From a bacterium (GTDB lineage Bacteria > Cyanobacteriota > Vampirovibrionia > Gastranaerophilales > Gastranaerophilaceae): DNA of 6,998 bases. This document shows positions 1-5,875 of the stretch, piece after piece; position 1 is the first letter of the stretch, and each line of letters starts with the position of its first letter. The DNA lies in the NCBI GenBank assembly GCA_017541565.1, contig JAFXYU010000014.1, forward strand, positions 1 through 6,998, given 5' to 3'. Position numbers and translations under genes: made by a program. The notes beneath the pieces were generated by a model, which made no database searches, was not told where the DNA came from, and saw only the letters and a list, made by a program, of their open reading frames with translations.

Positions 1-1184
1 CCAATATAACTTGGAAGCAGCTTTTCAAAACTTTCCTGCATTTCCAAGAAAAATCTTTCAATAACTTTTGCTCTTGCATTATATGGATTTGCAAAAACTG
101 TTGTAATACCTAACTTTTCATAAATACCTTTTAATCCTATTTCATCAAAATTTGCACTGCCTATGAAATATTTACCCCTGAATGCTCTGCCGTTATCCAG
201 ATACACAAATTTTGGGATTTTACCTAAATGTAAAATAGCGTTTCTTAGAGCCGATGCTATATTTTGCGTATTTTCTTCAATCATTATTTCATAGCCGACT
301 AAAGCGGTTGATTTCCAATCCAAAAATCCGATTAATGTTGCACGGCAGGGCTTTCCTGTAAACGGATTTATTACCTGAAAATTTAATCTTTTCCCGTCTG
401 CAACAAGAACTTCTCCGACATCAATTTTAGAAGTGTCTCTTTTAATATGCGGAATGACATCTTCTTTTAAAGCTTTTTCACCGTCACGCAAAAGTGTCCA
501 TTTATCAAAATAATTTGCTTTATACCAATTGGCAAATCTTCTGAATGTTGGCGGAGCAGGAATATATTCTGCACCCTGAGTTTTTAAAACATACTGAGTT
601 AAAGAAATAGCTTTTCCGATGCTGAATTTATTAGGATGTAGAACTAATTTCAAAAATATTTGCTTTTCATAATCAGTTAAACAGGTTCTTGAATAATCTT
701 CATAATGATAATTCGGAATCAAGAGTTCATAATTATTGCCGTTTCCTAATATTCGTTTCCATCTTTGTAGAGTACCTATTGAAACATTTCCAAGTTTTGC
801 GTAAATCTCAGGATACAAAACTTGTGCGTTATATGCACTAAGAAAATCAATATCAAACTGTGTTTTATTCTGCTGATTTTTGCGTTCATTTTTCCAAAGG
901 TTTAATAAATCCAACCGAGCAAGTGCAATAATTTTTGCTTTATCAGGTTTATGAAAATCTGTTGGTGCAGGGAGTTGCTTGTCAGTATAACTCGGAACAA
1001 TTTTTGAATAATATTTTTCCTGAAACTCCGGTTCAATACTTGATAACAGAATTTCAAAGCTCTTTCCGCCTTTAACTGTGATTTCCCTTGTAATATACTT
1101 GCCTTTTGACAGTCGAATGGCACGGGTACTAACACCTTTGAGTTCTGCTAATTCTTTAATTGTAATATATTTATCATTATCCAT
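1..1184 (-). CDS. Mu-type DDE transposase (MuA-like), C-terminal part outside the window
   Basis: This is the transposase expected to bind transposon ends and carry out 3'-end cleavage and strand transfer. The frame is open for 394 codons from the ATG at 1184 to the left edge. Residues 5-60 are a winged-HTH-like end-binding region (ITIKELAELKGVSTRAIR). Residues 111-145 carry the family's 'YNAQVLYPEIYAKLG...TLQRWKR' stretch. Residues 255-380 are the RNase H-fold catalytic core, with D263 (VADGKR), D330 (YLDNGRAF) and E376 (NARAKVIERFF). The D-to-D spacing of 67 matches D269/D336 of phage Mu A; the D-to-E spacing is a little shorter than in Mu. MuA is 663 residues, so the missing part should hold the beta-barrel and the MuB-contact region, with a MuB-like ATPase likely beyond the edge. 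No alternative ATG, GTG or TTG lies upstream in frame before the stop at 1242-1244. The Shine-Dalgarno is poor: GGTGGT abuts the ATG. Tn7 TnsB or Tn552-type relatives are less likely. Confidence 0.9.
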   Translation of the reverse strand, partial: MDNDKYITIKELAELKGVSTRAIRLSKGKYITREITVKGGKSFEILLSSIEPEFQEKYYSKIVPSYTDKQLPAPTDFHKPDKAKIIALARLDLLNLWKNERKNQQNKTQFDIDFLSAYNAQVLYPEIYAKLGNVSIGTLQRWKRILGNGNNYELLIPNYHYEDYSRTCLTDYEKQIFLKLVLHPNKFSIGKAISLTQYVLKTQGAEYIPAPPTFRRFANWYKANYFDKWTLLRDGEKALKEDVIPHIKRDTSKIDVGEVLVADGKRLNFQVINPFTGKPCRATLIGFLDWKSTALVGYEIMIEENTQNIASALRNAILHLGKIPKFVYLDNGRAFRGKYFIGSANFDEIGLKGIYEKLGITTVFANPYNARAKVIERFFLEMQESFEKLLPSYI

Positions 1185-1337
1185 ACCACCATTAATGACT
1201 CTGAACTCGGAAGATTGGAACTGTTTCCGACTAGTTTTGTATCATTTCGACACAGCGCGAGTGAGCAGAAGGTGAAAGCCGTAAGGCGTACCCGTTTAAC
1301 GCGAACAAAACAAGAATAGTTGGAAGTTAATCAGGAC

Positions 1338-1365
1338 TTGATGTTTTCGCAAAACGAGTTAAAAT
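1338..1365 (+). promoter_or_regulatory. Sigma70-like promoter of the HTH gene
   Basis: The -35 element is TTGATG (1338-1343) and the -10 element is TAAAAT (1360-1365), separated by 16 bp. Transcription should start near 1372, giving a leader of about 26 nt. The spacer contains a perfect 5-bp inverted repeat, GTTTT-CGC-AAAAC (1343-1355). A second dyad, ATCA-GGACT-TGAT (1330-1342), overlaps the -35. Both would be well placed for a repressor such as the HTH protein itself. The promoter assignment rests only on hexamer match and spacing. Confidence 0.6.
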
Positions 1366-1385
1366 GTGTGTACCCCAACTAATTT

Positions 1386-1392
1386 TAAGGAG
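1386..1392 (+). promoter_or_regulatory. Strong ribosome binding site of the HTH gene
   Basis: The sequence TAAGGAG ends 5 nt before the ATG at 1398. It is a near-complete anti-Shine-Dalgarno match and fixes the start of the small HTH gene. Confidence 0.8.
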
Positions 1393-1397
1393 TTTTT

Positions 1398-1673
1398 ATG
1401 CGTAAAGAATTAAGAAAACAGATTGAATTACTTGAACAAAAACTGTCAAAAAGCCCAAATAATATGAAATCTGGCGGAAGTCATTTTCTGTACCGTAGGG
1501 AAAGAATGATACGTTTTAAAATGTTGCAGAAAAATATGCCGCAAAAAATGCTCGCAAAAAGACTTAACTTGACAGAAAGCTACATATCAAGACTAATTAC
1601 TGGCGAGCGGTATAACAAAGATTTTGAAAAGTATATTATTCATATTTTAGATGTGAATTATTGTTGTATTTAG
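1398..1673 (+). CDS. Small Cro/C1-like HTH DNA-binding protein (91 aa)
   Basis: A small, basic, predicted DNA-binding regulator. Residues 1-20 are charged and helix-prone (RKELRKQIELLEQKL), perhaps a short coiled coil. Residues 33-90 form an HTH domain: the helix-turn-helix itself is around 48-70, with MPQKMLAKRLNLTE as the scaffold helix and turn and SYISRLITGE as the recognition helix, the usual XRE/Cro pattern. There is no ligand-binding or peptidase domain, so it resembles a phage Cro/Ner-size protein rather than a full CI or LexA-like repressor. It is divergent from the Mu-type transposase and has its own promoter with dyads in the spacer, so control of the transposase and of itself is a reasonable inference. 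The start is supported by TAAGGAG 5 nt upstream. It could instead be a stand-alone antitoxin-like regulator, but no toxin partner is visible. The family is called from the HTH pattern only. Confidence 0.75.
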   Translation: MRKELRKQIELLEQKLSKSPNNMKSGGSHFLYRRERMIRFKMLQKNMPQKMLAKRLNLTESYISRLITGERYNKDFEKYIIHILDVNYCCI

Positions 1674-1676
1674 AGT

Positions 1677-1693
1677 GTGTCCATATTTGACAC
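1677..1693. promoter_or_regulatory. Candidate WYL-regulator operator, site 1 (GTGTC-N7-GACAC)
   Basis: The sequence GTGTCCATATTTGACAC is a perfect 5-bp inverted repeat with a 7-bp AT-rich centre. A near-identical copy (15 of 17 positions) lies at 5837-5853 before the next transcription unit. An overlapping half site continues to the right: ACAC-AA-GTGT at 1690-1699. The right arm overlaps the -35 hexamer TTGACA, so a bound protein should block RNA polymerase. The WYL-type factor encoded downstream is the best candidate binder; this link is inference from position and duplication. Confidence 0.6.
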
Positions 1694-1715
1694 AAGTGTA
1701 TTTTATAATTATCAT
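1687..1715 (+). promoter_or_regulatory. Promoter of the helicase-nuclease / WYL operon
   Basis: A perfect -35 TTGACA (1687-1692) is followed after 17 bp by TATCAT (1710-1715), predicting a start near 1722. A perfect TATAAT lies at 1704-1709, but only 11 bp from TTGACA. It would need a different -35, or an activator bound at the dyad, and would start near 1716. Either choice leaves a leader of about 55-60 nt before the ATG at 1776. The leader contains a small hairpin, TCACT/AGTGA at 1735-1750, of unknown significance. Confidence 0.6.
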
Positions 1716-1775
1716 GAGCAAGGGTAGATAAATTTCACTGCTGTAAGTGATGAAAAAGTAGAGAAAAGGTGCATT

Positions 1776-4700
1776 ATGAGTAATGTGGTTATTAAACCAA
1801 ACGAAATGCAACAGAAAGCAATTGATATTTTGAAAGGTCAAGTGATGTTGCTTGCAGGACCGGGAACAGGAAAAACTTTTACAGTTATCCACAGGATTGA
1901 AAAAATGTTAGCAGACGGCATTGATCCGTCATCAATTCTTTGTTTAACCTATTCGGATGCGGCGGCAAATGAAATGCGACAAAGATTAATTAAAAAAATG
2001 GGTGTAATTGCATCATCCGTTGATATTTACACATACCACTCATTTTGTAACGACATAATTAAAACTTACCCGTCACAGTTTGATTTATCAGTTGGTGTCA
2101 GAGTTATAACCGACACAGAAAAAATTACCCTGATGAAAGAGTGCATCGATGAAGTTCCTTTGCAGTTCTTTGTTGCTCCAAGAGGAGACAGATATTATTT
2201 TACAAAAAGTTTTGTCGGACATATTGAAAAATTAAAATCAAAAAGAATTACAAAAGAAGATTACTTTGAATGCATACAAACCAATCCGACATTAGTTCCG
2301 AGATTAAAAGAATTAGAATCCGAAATCTACGAAAGGGAGCAACGAGGTGAAACTCGCAATAAAGGTCGTTATCAGGAATTAGAAAAAATTAAATCCAACA
2401 TAGAAAGAGCCAAAGAGTTGTGGACTTTATACGAGGCTTATTCTGAAAAAATGATTAATAATAATTTAATCGATTTTTCGGATATGATTAACTTTGTTTT
2501 GGATGAGTTCGATAAAGATATTCCGTTCCTGACTGAAGTTTCAAATAAATATAAATATTTTCTCGTTGATGAATACCAAGATACAAACCAATTACAAAAT
2601 GCAATTATATTCAGTTTAGTTGATGCCAACAAAGAAAAAAATGTATTTGTTGTAGGTGATGACGATCAGATTATTTATGGTTTTCAGGGTGCAAGAATTG
2701 ACACTATTGAAAACTTTTTAACTAAATATCCTGAAACGCAAGTAATTTGCTTGCAGGAAAATAATCGTTCCACTCAATCAATACTTGATTTTAGTTATGC
2801 TGTAATTTCACAGGACGAAAAGAGATTAGAGAATAACCAAACTTTCAAAGACAAACATATCTCTAAAAGACTAACTGCAAAAAACTTAAAAATAATTCCG
2901 TATGACAAAAAGATTAGAATGTTACACTTTGGTGAATCCTTACAAGAAATTAACCATATAGTTGACGATATAAAAGCACTTGTTGACTCAGACAACTGTC
3001 CTAAAAATGATGATGGCGAAAAAGATTTATCAAAAATCTCTATAATTGCCAAAAAGAGAGCCGAACTTCAAATGTATGCGGAGATGCTAAAAGGTAAAAA
3101 TATTCCGATACAGATTGATGACGGCAGAAGCATTTTTGCAATTCGTTCTTCTATATTAATTTATTTCTACTTAAAGGCTATGACAAACAATATTTTTGCC
3201 GATGATAAACTCTTCGGTTTGTTGTTGGCAGAGCCGTTTAAGATAAATTTGGAAGATTACAACAAAATCCTAAAAGAAAAGCAACTTTTCAGAGAAGATG
3301 TTCCGAATGATTTTATATCTTTGATGCGAGTGTTAGACGGTTGGAAAGACGAAGAAAAAATCAAAAACTTTTTAGAAACCTTTGATGACCTGAAATTATT
3401 TGCATCAAATAATTCATTAAGAAACACTATTATTGAGGTATTAAATAGAACCGGCATCTTGGTTACTTTCCACAGTGAACCTAAAAACAAAATGGAAAAC
3501 CTTATGGGAATTAAAAAGTTTATTGATGAGGCTACTGAATTTGGGAACTTAAACAAGACTGCAAGCATATTTGATTTTGTTAAATATCTTGATGACTGTT
3601 TATTAAATGAAATCGATATTACTACAGATAAAAATCCGATAGTTCAAAATGCCGTTCAATTAACGACTTATCATGGTTCAAAAGGTCGTGAATTTGAGTT
3701 TGTTTATCTTCCAAATCTAATCTCTAAAAATTGGGAAGATTTTTCGATGCCGGGCGAGTATAAATTGGTTGTTGATGAGGTTCTTGATCCTGACGAGGCA
3801 AAAACAAGAAAAGACAGCGAACTTCTTAAACTTTTATTTGTAGGAATTACAAGAGCAAAGCATACTTTGACGATTTCATTCGCTGATATGGATAACGGAA
3901 AAGCAAATCAAATTACAAAGTATCTTGCTAATTTTGCAGAGTATGACTTCGATAAACAAACATTTGAATACCACGAAGAAGATTTTACAAATGAATTTAT
4001 ACGCAGTATTTCAAGAGATGTTTACGATAACAAGCAAGCATTCATAAATGAAATTCAAGAACGAGTTAAAACATTGGTGCTTTCACCAAGCCGTATGAAT
4101 GATTATTTAGACTGTCCGAGAAAATTTTTCTATACAAAAATCCTGAATATAGAATTAGAAGAGGGCGATTGGGACAATGCTAACTTTGGTACATTGATTC
4201 ACGCAATTTTAGAAAAAGCAGTCAGAACTGCAAAAGATAAAGGTGCGTATCCTGACTTTGAAACAGTAATGAAAGAGTTTGAAACAGGATTAAATAATTC
4301 AAGATTTACGACAGAAGCGAAAAAAGAAAAGTTTGCCAAATTAGGCAGACAGGCTCTTGAAAGTTACTACCCTCACTTTTCTCAAATTCCTGTTTCTATG
4401 ATTGAAGATATAGAAATGAGTTTTTATGGTGTTGAGGTCGATGGTAATTTAATCACAGGTAAAATTGACCGTATAGAGAAGAACAATGACGGCACATATT
4501 CACTTTATGATTATAAGACAGGTGTTCCTGTTCCTGAAAAACAAATTGCCGTTGGCGGCTATAAAGAGGGTTATTATAACCAATTATGTTTTTATAAATA
4601 TGCCTACGAAAAATTATCCGGCAAACAAGTTTCACAGGTCGGAATTATTTATGTAGAAGATCATCAAAGAAGTGTTTATAAAACCTTTGACAGCTCTGAT

Positions 4701-4838
4701 ATGGAATACATTGAAAAGCAAATCAAAGACACATATAAAAATATAAAAGAATTAAACTTTGATCCAATCCCTGAAGATAACGCTGGCACTTGTAAGTTCT
4801 GTGCGTATAAACATCTTTGCAGGTTGGATGTTATATAG
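1776..4838 (+). CDS. UvrD/Rep-family helicase fused to Fe-S RecB/AddB-like nuclease (1020 aa)
   Basis: A predicted ATP-driven 3'-5' DNA translocase that also cuts DNA. Helicase motifs appear in order: Walker A AGPGTGKT (27-34, K33), motif Ia LCLTYSDAAANEM (55-67), motif II VDEYQD (264-269), motif III VGDDDQIIYGFQGA (293-306), LQENNRST (326-333), motif V TTYHGSKGREFEF (630-642) and motif VI LLFVGITRAKHT (686-697). A charged coiled-coil-like 1B insertion spans about 175-225. The C-terminus is a PD-(D/E)XK nuclease: SPSRMNDYLDCPRKFFY (770-786), H809, D898 (GKIDRI), D912 and K914 (YDYKTG), and Q936 (QLCFY). Cysteines C780, C1006, C1009 and C1015 (C-x2-C-x5-C at the end) match the 4Fe-4S clasp of AddB and Cas4-type nucleases. 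All key catalytic residues are present. The start has AAAAGGTG 4 nt upstream. The gene is the first of a two-gene unit with the WYL regulator. Architecture recalls AdnA/AdnB or AddB, but no RecC- or AddA-like partner is visible, so I give no symbol. Confidence 0.92.
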   Translation: MSNVVIKPNEMQQKAIDILKGQVMLLAGPGTGKTFTVIHRIEKMLADGIDPSSILCLTYSDAAANEMRQRLIKKMGVIASSVDIYTYHSFCNDIIKTYPSQFDLSVGVRVITDTEKITLMKECIDEVPLQFFVAPRGDRYYFTKSFVGHIEKLKSKRITKEDYFECIQTNPTLVPRLKELESEIYEREQRGETRNKGRYQELEKIKSNIERAKELWTLYEAYSEKMINNNLIDFSDMINFVLDEFDKDIPFLTEVSNKYKYFLVDEYQDTNQLQNAIIFSLVDANKEKNVFVVGDDDQIIYGFQGARIDTIENFLTKYPETQVICLQENNRSTQSILDFSYAVISQDEKRLENNQTFKDKHISKRLTAKNLKIIPYDKKIRMLHFGESLQEINHIVDDIKALVDSDNCPKNDDGEKDLSKISIIAKKRAELQMYAEMLKGKNIPIQIDDGRSIFAIRSSILIYFYLKAMTNNIFADDKLFGLLLAEPFKINLEDYNKILKEKQLFREDVPNDFISLMRVLDGWKDEEKIKNFLETFDDLKLFASNNSLRNTIIEVLNRTGILVTFHSEPKNKMENLMGIKKFIDEATEFGNLNKTASIFDFVKYLDDCLLNEIDITTDKNPIVQNAVQLTTYHGSKGREFEFVYLPNLISKNWEDFSMPGEYKLVVDEVLDPDEAKTRKDSELLKLLFVGITRAKHTLTISFADMDNGKANQITKYLANFAEYDFDKQTFEYHEEDFTNEFIRSISRDVYDNKQAFINEIQERVKTLVLSPSRMNDYLDCPRKFFYTKILNIELEEGDWDNANFGTLIHAILEKAVRTAKDKGAYPDFETVMKEFETGLNNSRFTTEAKKEKFAKLGRQALESYYPHFSQIPVSMIEDIEMSFYGVEVDGNLITGKIDRIEKNNDGTYSLYDYKTGVPVPEKQIAVGGYKEGYYNQLCFYKYAYEKLSGKQVSQVGIIYVEDHQRSVYKTFDSSDMEYIEKQIKDTYKNIKELNFDPIPEDNAGTCKFCAYKHLCRLDVI

Positions 4839-4841
4839 GAG
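4837..4841 (+). promoter_or_regulatory. Shine-Dalgarno that sets the WYL gene start
   Basis: AGGAG begins inside the helicase stop codon (TAG, 4836-4838) and ends 7 nt before the ATG at 4849. The longer open frame starting at 4759 would overlap the helicase end by 80 bp and add 30 residues with no HTH similarity, so 4849 is preferred. The overlap suggests translational coupling. Confidence 0.8.
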
Positions 4842-4848
4842 ATTAAAT

Positions 4849-5826
4849 ATGTCGAGAGGTGATGGAATAAAAGACATTCTTCGTCTTGCTTTAATAATGC
4901 AAGACAGTTATCAGGGACTTTCAATTCAGGATATACAAGATGAATTTGATGTCTCACGCAGTACGGCAATAAGAATGAAAAGAATCATTGAAGAAGTTTT
5001 TGCAGTTGAAGAGGTTGAAAATTATAATACTCCAGTTAAAAAATGGCGATTAAGTAAAAAACCTCTTACAAAAATGCTTAAATTTACAGCAGAGGAAATT
5101 GCAGAACTTGAGAACTGTAAATCTATGCTTAAGAACTTAAGTTATACAAACAGATGCGATTTACTTTCAGAGATTATGGCGAAGATGTTTGCAATAAACG
5201 AATCCAAAGCAGTCAAAACTGACGTTGAGGCTCTTTTGGAAGCTGAAGGTTATGCTATCCGTCAGTACCCAAGATACAAACTAAATTTAACCACTTTTAA
5301 TATTATCTCGGAAGCAATTAAATCATTAAAATATTTGCAGTTTACTTATGAAAACCAAAAGAAAGAAGTCGCTGAATTAAAAATCCAACCTTACGGAATT
5401 ATTTATGGAGAAAAGACTTATCTTCTCGGCTATAACGAATCTAAAAAAGGGTTCAGATCATACAATATAAATGAAATTAAAGATGTAAAAATTCTTGATG
5501 AATATTTTGATCGGGATGAGAAGTTTAACCTTAAACAATATCTCGCAAAGTCTTTCGGAGTATTCCAAGAAAAACCGCTTAAGGTTAAACTGTTATTCTC
5601 TAAAAATGTAAAAGAGGCAATAAATAACTATAATTTACACCCGACACAGAAACTTAAATCTAATCCTGACGGAACTACAACAGTTACCTTTGAGGCCGGC
5701 GGCAAATGTGAAATTTGTTGGCATTTATTCCGTTGGGGAAAAGATGTTGAAATACTTGAGCCACAGGTGTTAAAAGATACATATAAAAAATTATTAAATG
5801 AATCCCTGCAACAGTTTGTAAAATAA
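4849..5826 (+). CDS. HTH-WYL-WCX transcriptional regulator (325 aa)
   Basis: A predicted ligand-responsive DNA-binding regulator. Residues 8-52 form a DeoR/HTH_11-like winged HTH (LSIQDIQDEFDVSRSTAIRM at 24-43). Residues about 155-215 are the WYL domain: FTYENQKKEVAELKIQPYGIIYGEKTYLLGYN-type strands followed by FRSYNINEI (202-210). The signature tripeptide reads TYL (190-192) rather than WYL. Residues about 243-322 are the WCX extension (KPLKVKLLFSKNVKEAI ... WGKDVEILEP). Length and order match the YafY/PafBC-type family, whose members sense nucleic acid or nucleotide ligands and control DNA-damage responses (PafBC) or anti-phage loci (BrxR, CapW). It follows the helicase-nuclease gene by 10 bp, with its Shine-Dalgarno inside the upstream stop, so the two are co-transcribed. 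Duplicate dyads at 1677 and 5837 flank the unit and are the likely targets; autoregulation is inferred. The signal sensed cannot be read from sequence. Confidence 0.9.
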   Translation: MSRGDGIKDILRLALIMQDSYQGLSIQDIQDEFDVSRSTAIRMKRIIEEVFAVEEVENYNTPVKKWRLSKKPLTKMLKFTAEEIAELENCKSMLKNLSYTNRCDLLSEIMAKMFAINESKAVKTDVEALLEAEGYAIRQYPRYKLNLTTFNIISEAIKSLKYLQFTYENQKKEVAELKIQPYGIIYGEKTYLLGYNESKKGFRSYNINEIKDVKILDEYFDRDEKFNLKQYLAKSFGVFQEKPLKVKLLFSKNVKEAINNYNLHPTQKLKSNPDGTTTVTFEAGGKCEICWHLFRWGKDVEILEPQVLKDTYKKLLNESLQQFVK

Positions 5827-5836
5827 AAAATTCAAA

Positions 5837-5853
5837 GTGTCCATATCTGACAT
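5837..5853. promoter_or_regulatory. Candidate WYL-regulator operator, site 2 (GTGTC-N7-GACAT)
   Basis: GTGTCCATATCTGACAT differs from site 1 at only two positions (T to C in the centre, C to T at the last base). It lies 10 bp after the WYL stop codon in the 49-bp gap before the next gene. A TATAAT starts exactly 27 bp from the dyad start, the same offset as at site 1. The shared sequence plus shared phase argues for one protein controlling both units. Confidence 0.6.
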
Positions 5854-5874
5854 ACCCTAAACATATAATATAAG
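5847..5874 (+). promoter_or_regulatory. Promoter of the 321-residue gene, possibly leaderless
   Basis: A perfect TATAAT at 5864-5869 predicts a start at about 5876, the A of the ATG itself. No Shine-Dalgarno precedes that ATG, which agrees with a leaderless mRNA. The -35 is not obvious: CTGACA (5847-5852) lies only 11 bp from TATAAT, and is 16 bp from TATAAG (5869-5874), which would start inside the gene. The operator dyad covers this whole -35 zone. Confidence 0.45.
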
Positions 5875-5875
5875 T

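Larger units (their letters stand above)
1185..1397. promoter_or_regulatory. Divergent intergenic control region between transposase and HTH gene
   Basis: This 213-bp gap separates two divergent start codons, the arrangement of the repressor and early-gene control region in Mu-like elements. The plus-strand half (1325-1397) holds a convincing promoter and Shine-Dalgarno for the HTH gene. The middle (1251-1304) is a GC-rich patch with a small hairpin. A degenerate dyad, GTATC-ATTTC-GACAC, lies at 1239-1253. I could not find a convincing sigma70 promoter for the minus-strand transposase; the best minus-strand matches are weak. No reading frame here looks like a gene. Confidence 0.55.

Noticed and set aside
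494..508. GTGTCCATTTATCAA resembling the operator
   Set aside because: It lies inside the transposase coding sequence, lacks the GACA arm and has no promoter beside it.
1078..1275. 65-residue plus-strand open frame
   Set aside because: It overlaps the conserved N-terminus of the minus-strand transposase, has no Shine-Dalgarno and no recognisable domain.
1677..1704. GTGTC/GACAC dyad as a terminator of the HTH gene
   Set aside because: The stem is only 5 bp, with no immediate T-run. The copy at 5837 and the fixed TATAAT phase favour an operator.
1714..1731. Five-codon upstream frame (MSKGR) just after the helicase promoter
   Set aside because: Its ATG overlaps the predicted -10 or start site, so it would not be fully transcribed, and it has no Shine-Dalgarno.
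3257..3568. 103-residue minus-strand open frame
   Set aside because: It lies wholly inside the helicase core, antisense, with low-complexity F/L/S content typical of a shadow frame.
4759..4848. In-frame 30-residue N-terminal extension of the WYL protein
   Set aside because: It overlaps the conserved Fe-S cysteine end of the helicase-nuclease, has no HTH-like content, and a strong AGGAG sits correctly before the ATG at 4849.
1677..5853. The two 17-bp dyads as transposon ends (read on the minus strand they begin TGTC/TGTGTC)
   Set aside because: They are in the same orientation rather than inverted, enclose no transposase, and share promoter spacing. Mu-type ends would be expected as larger arrays.
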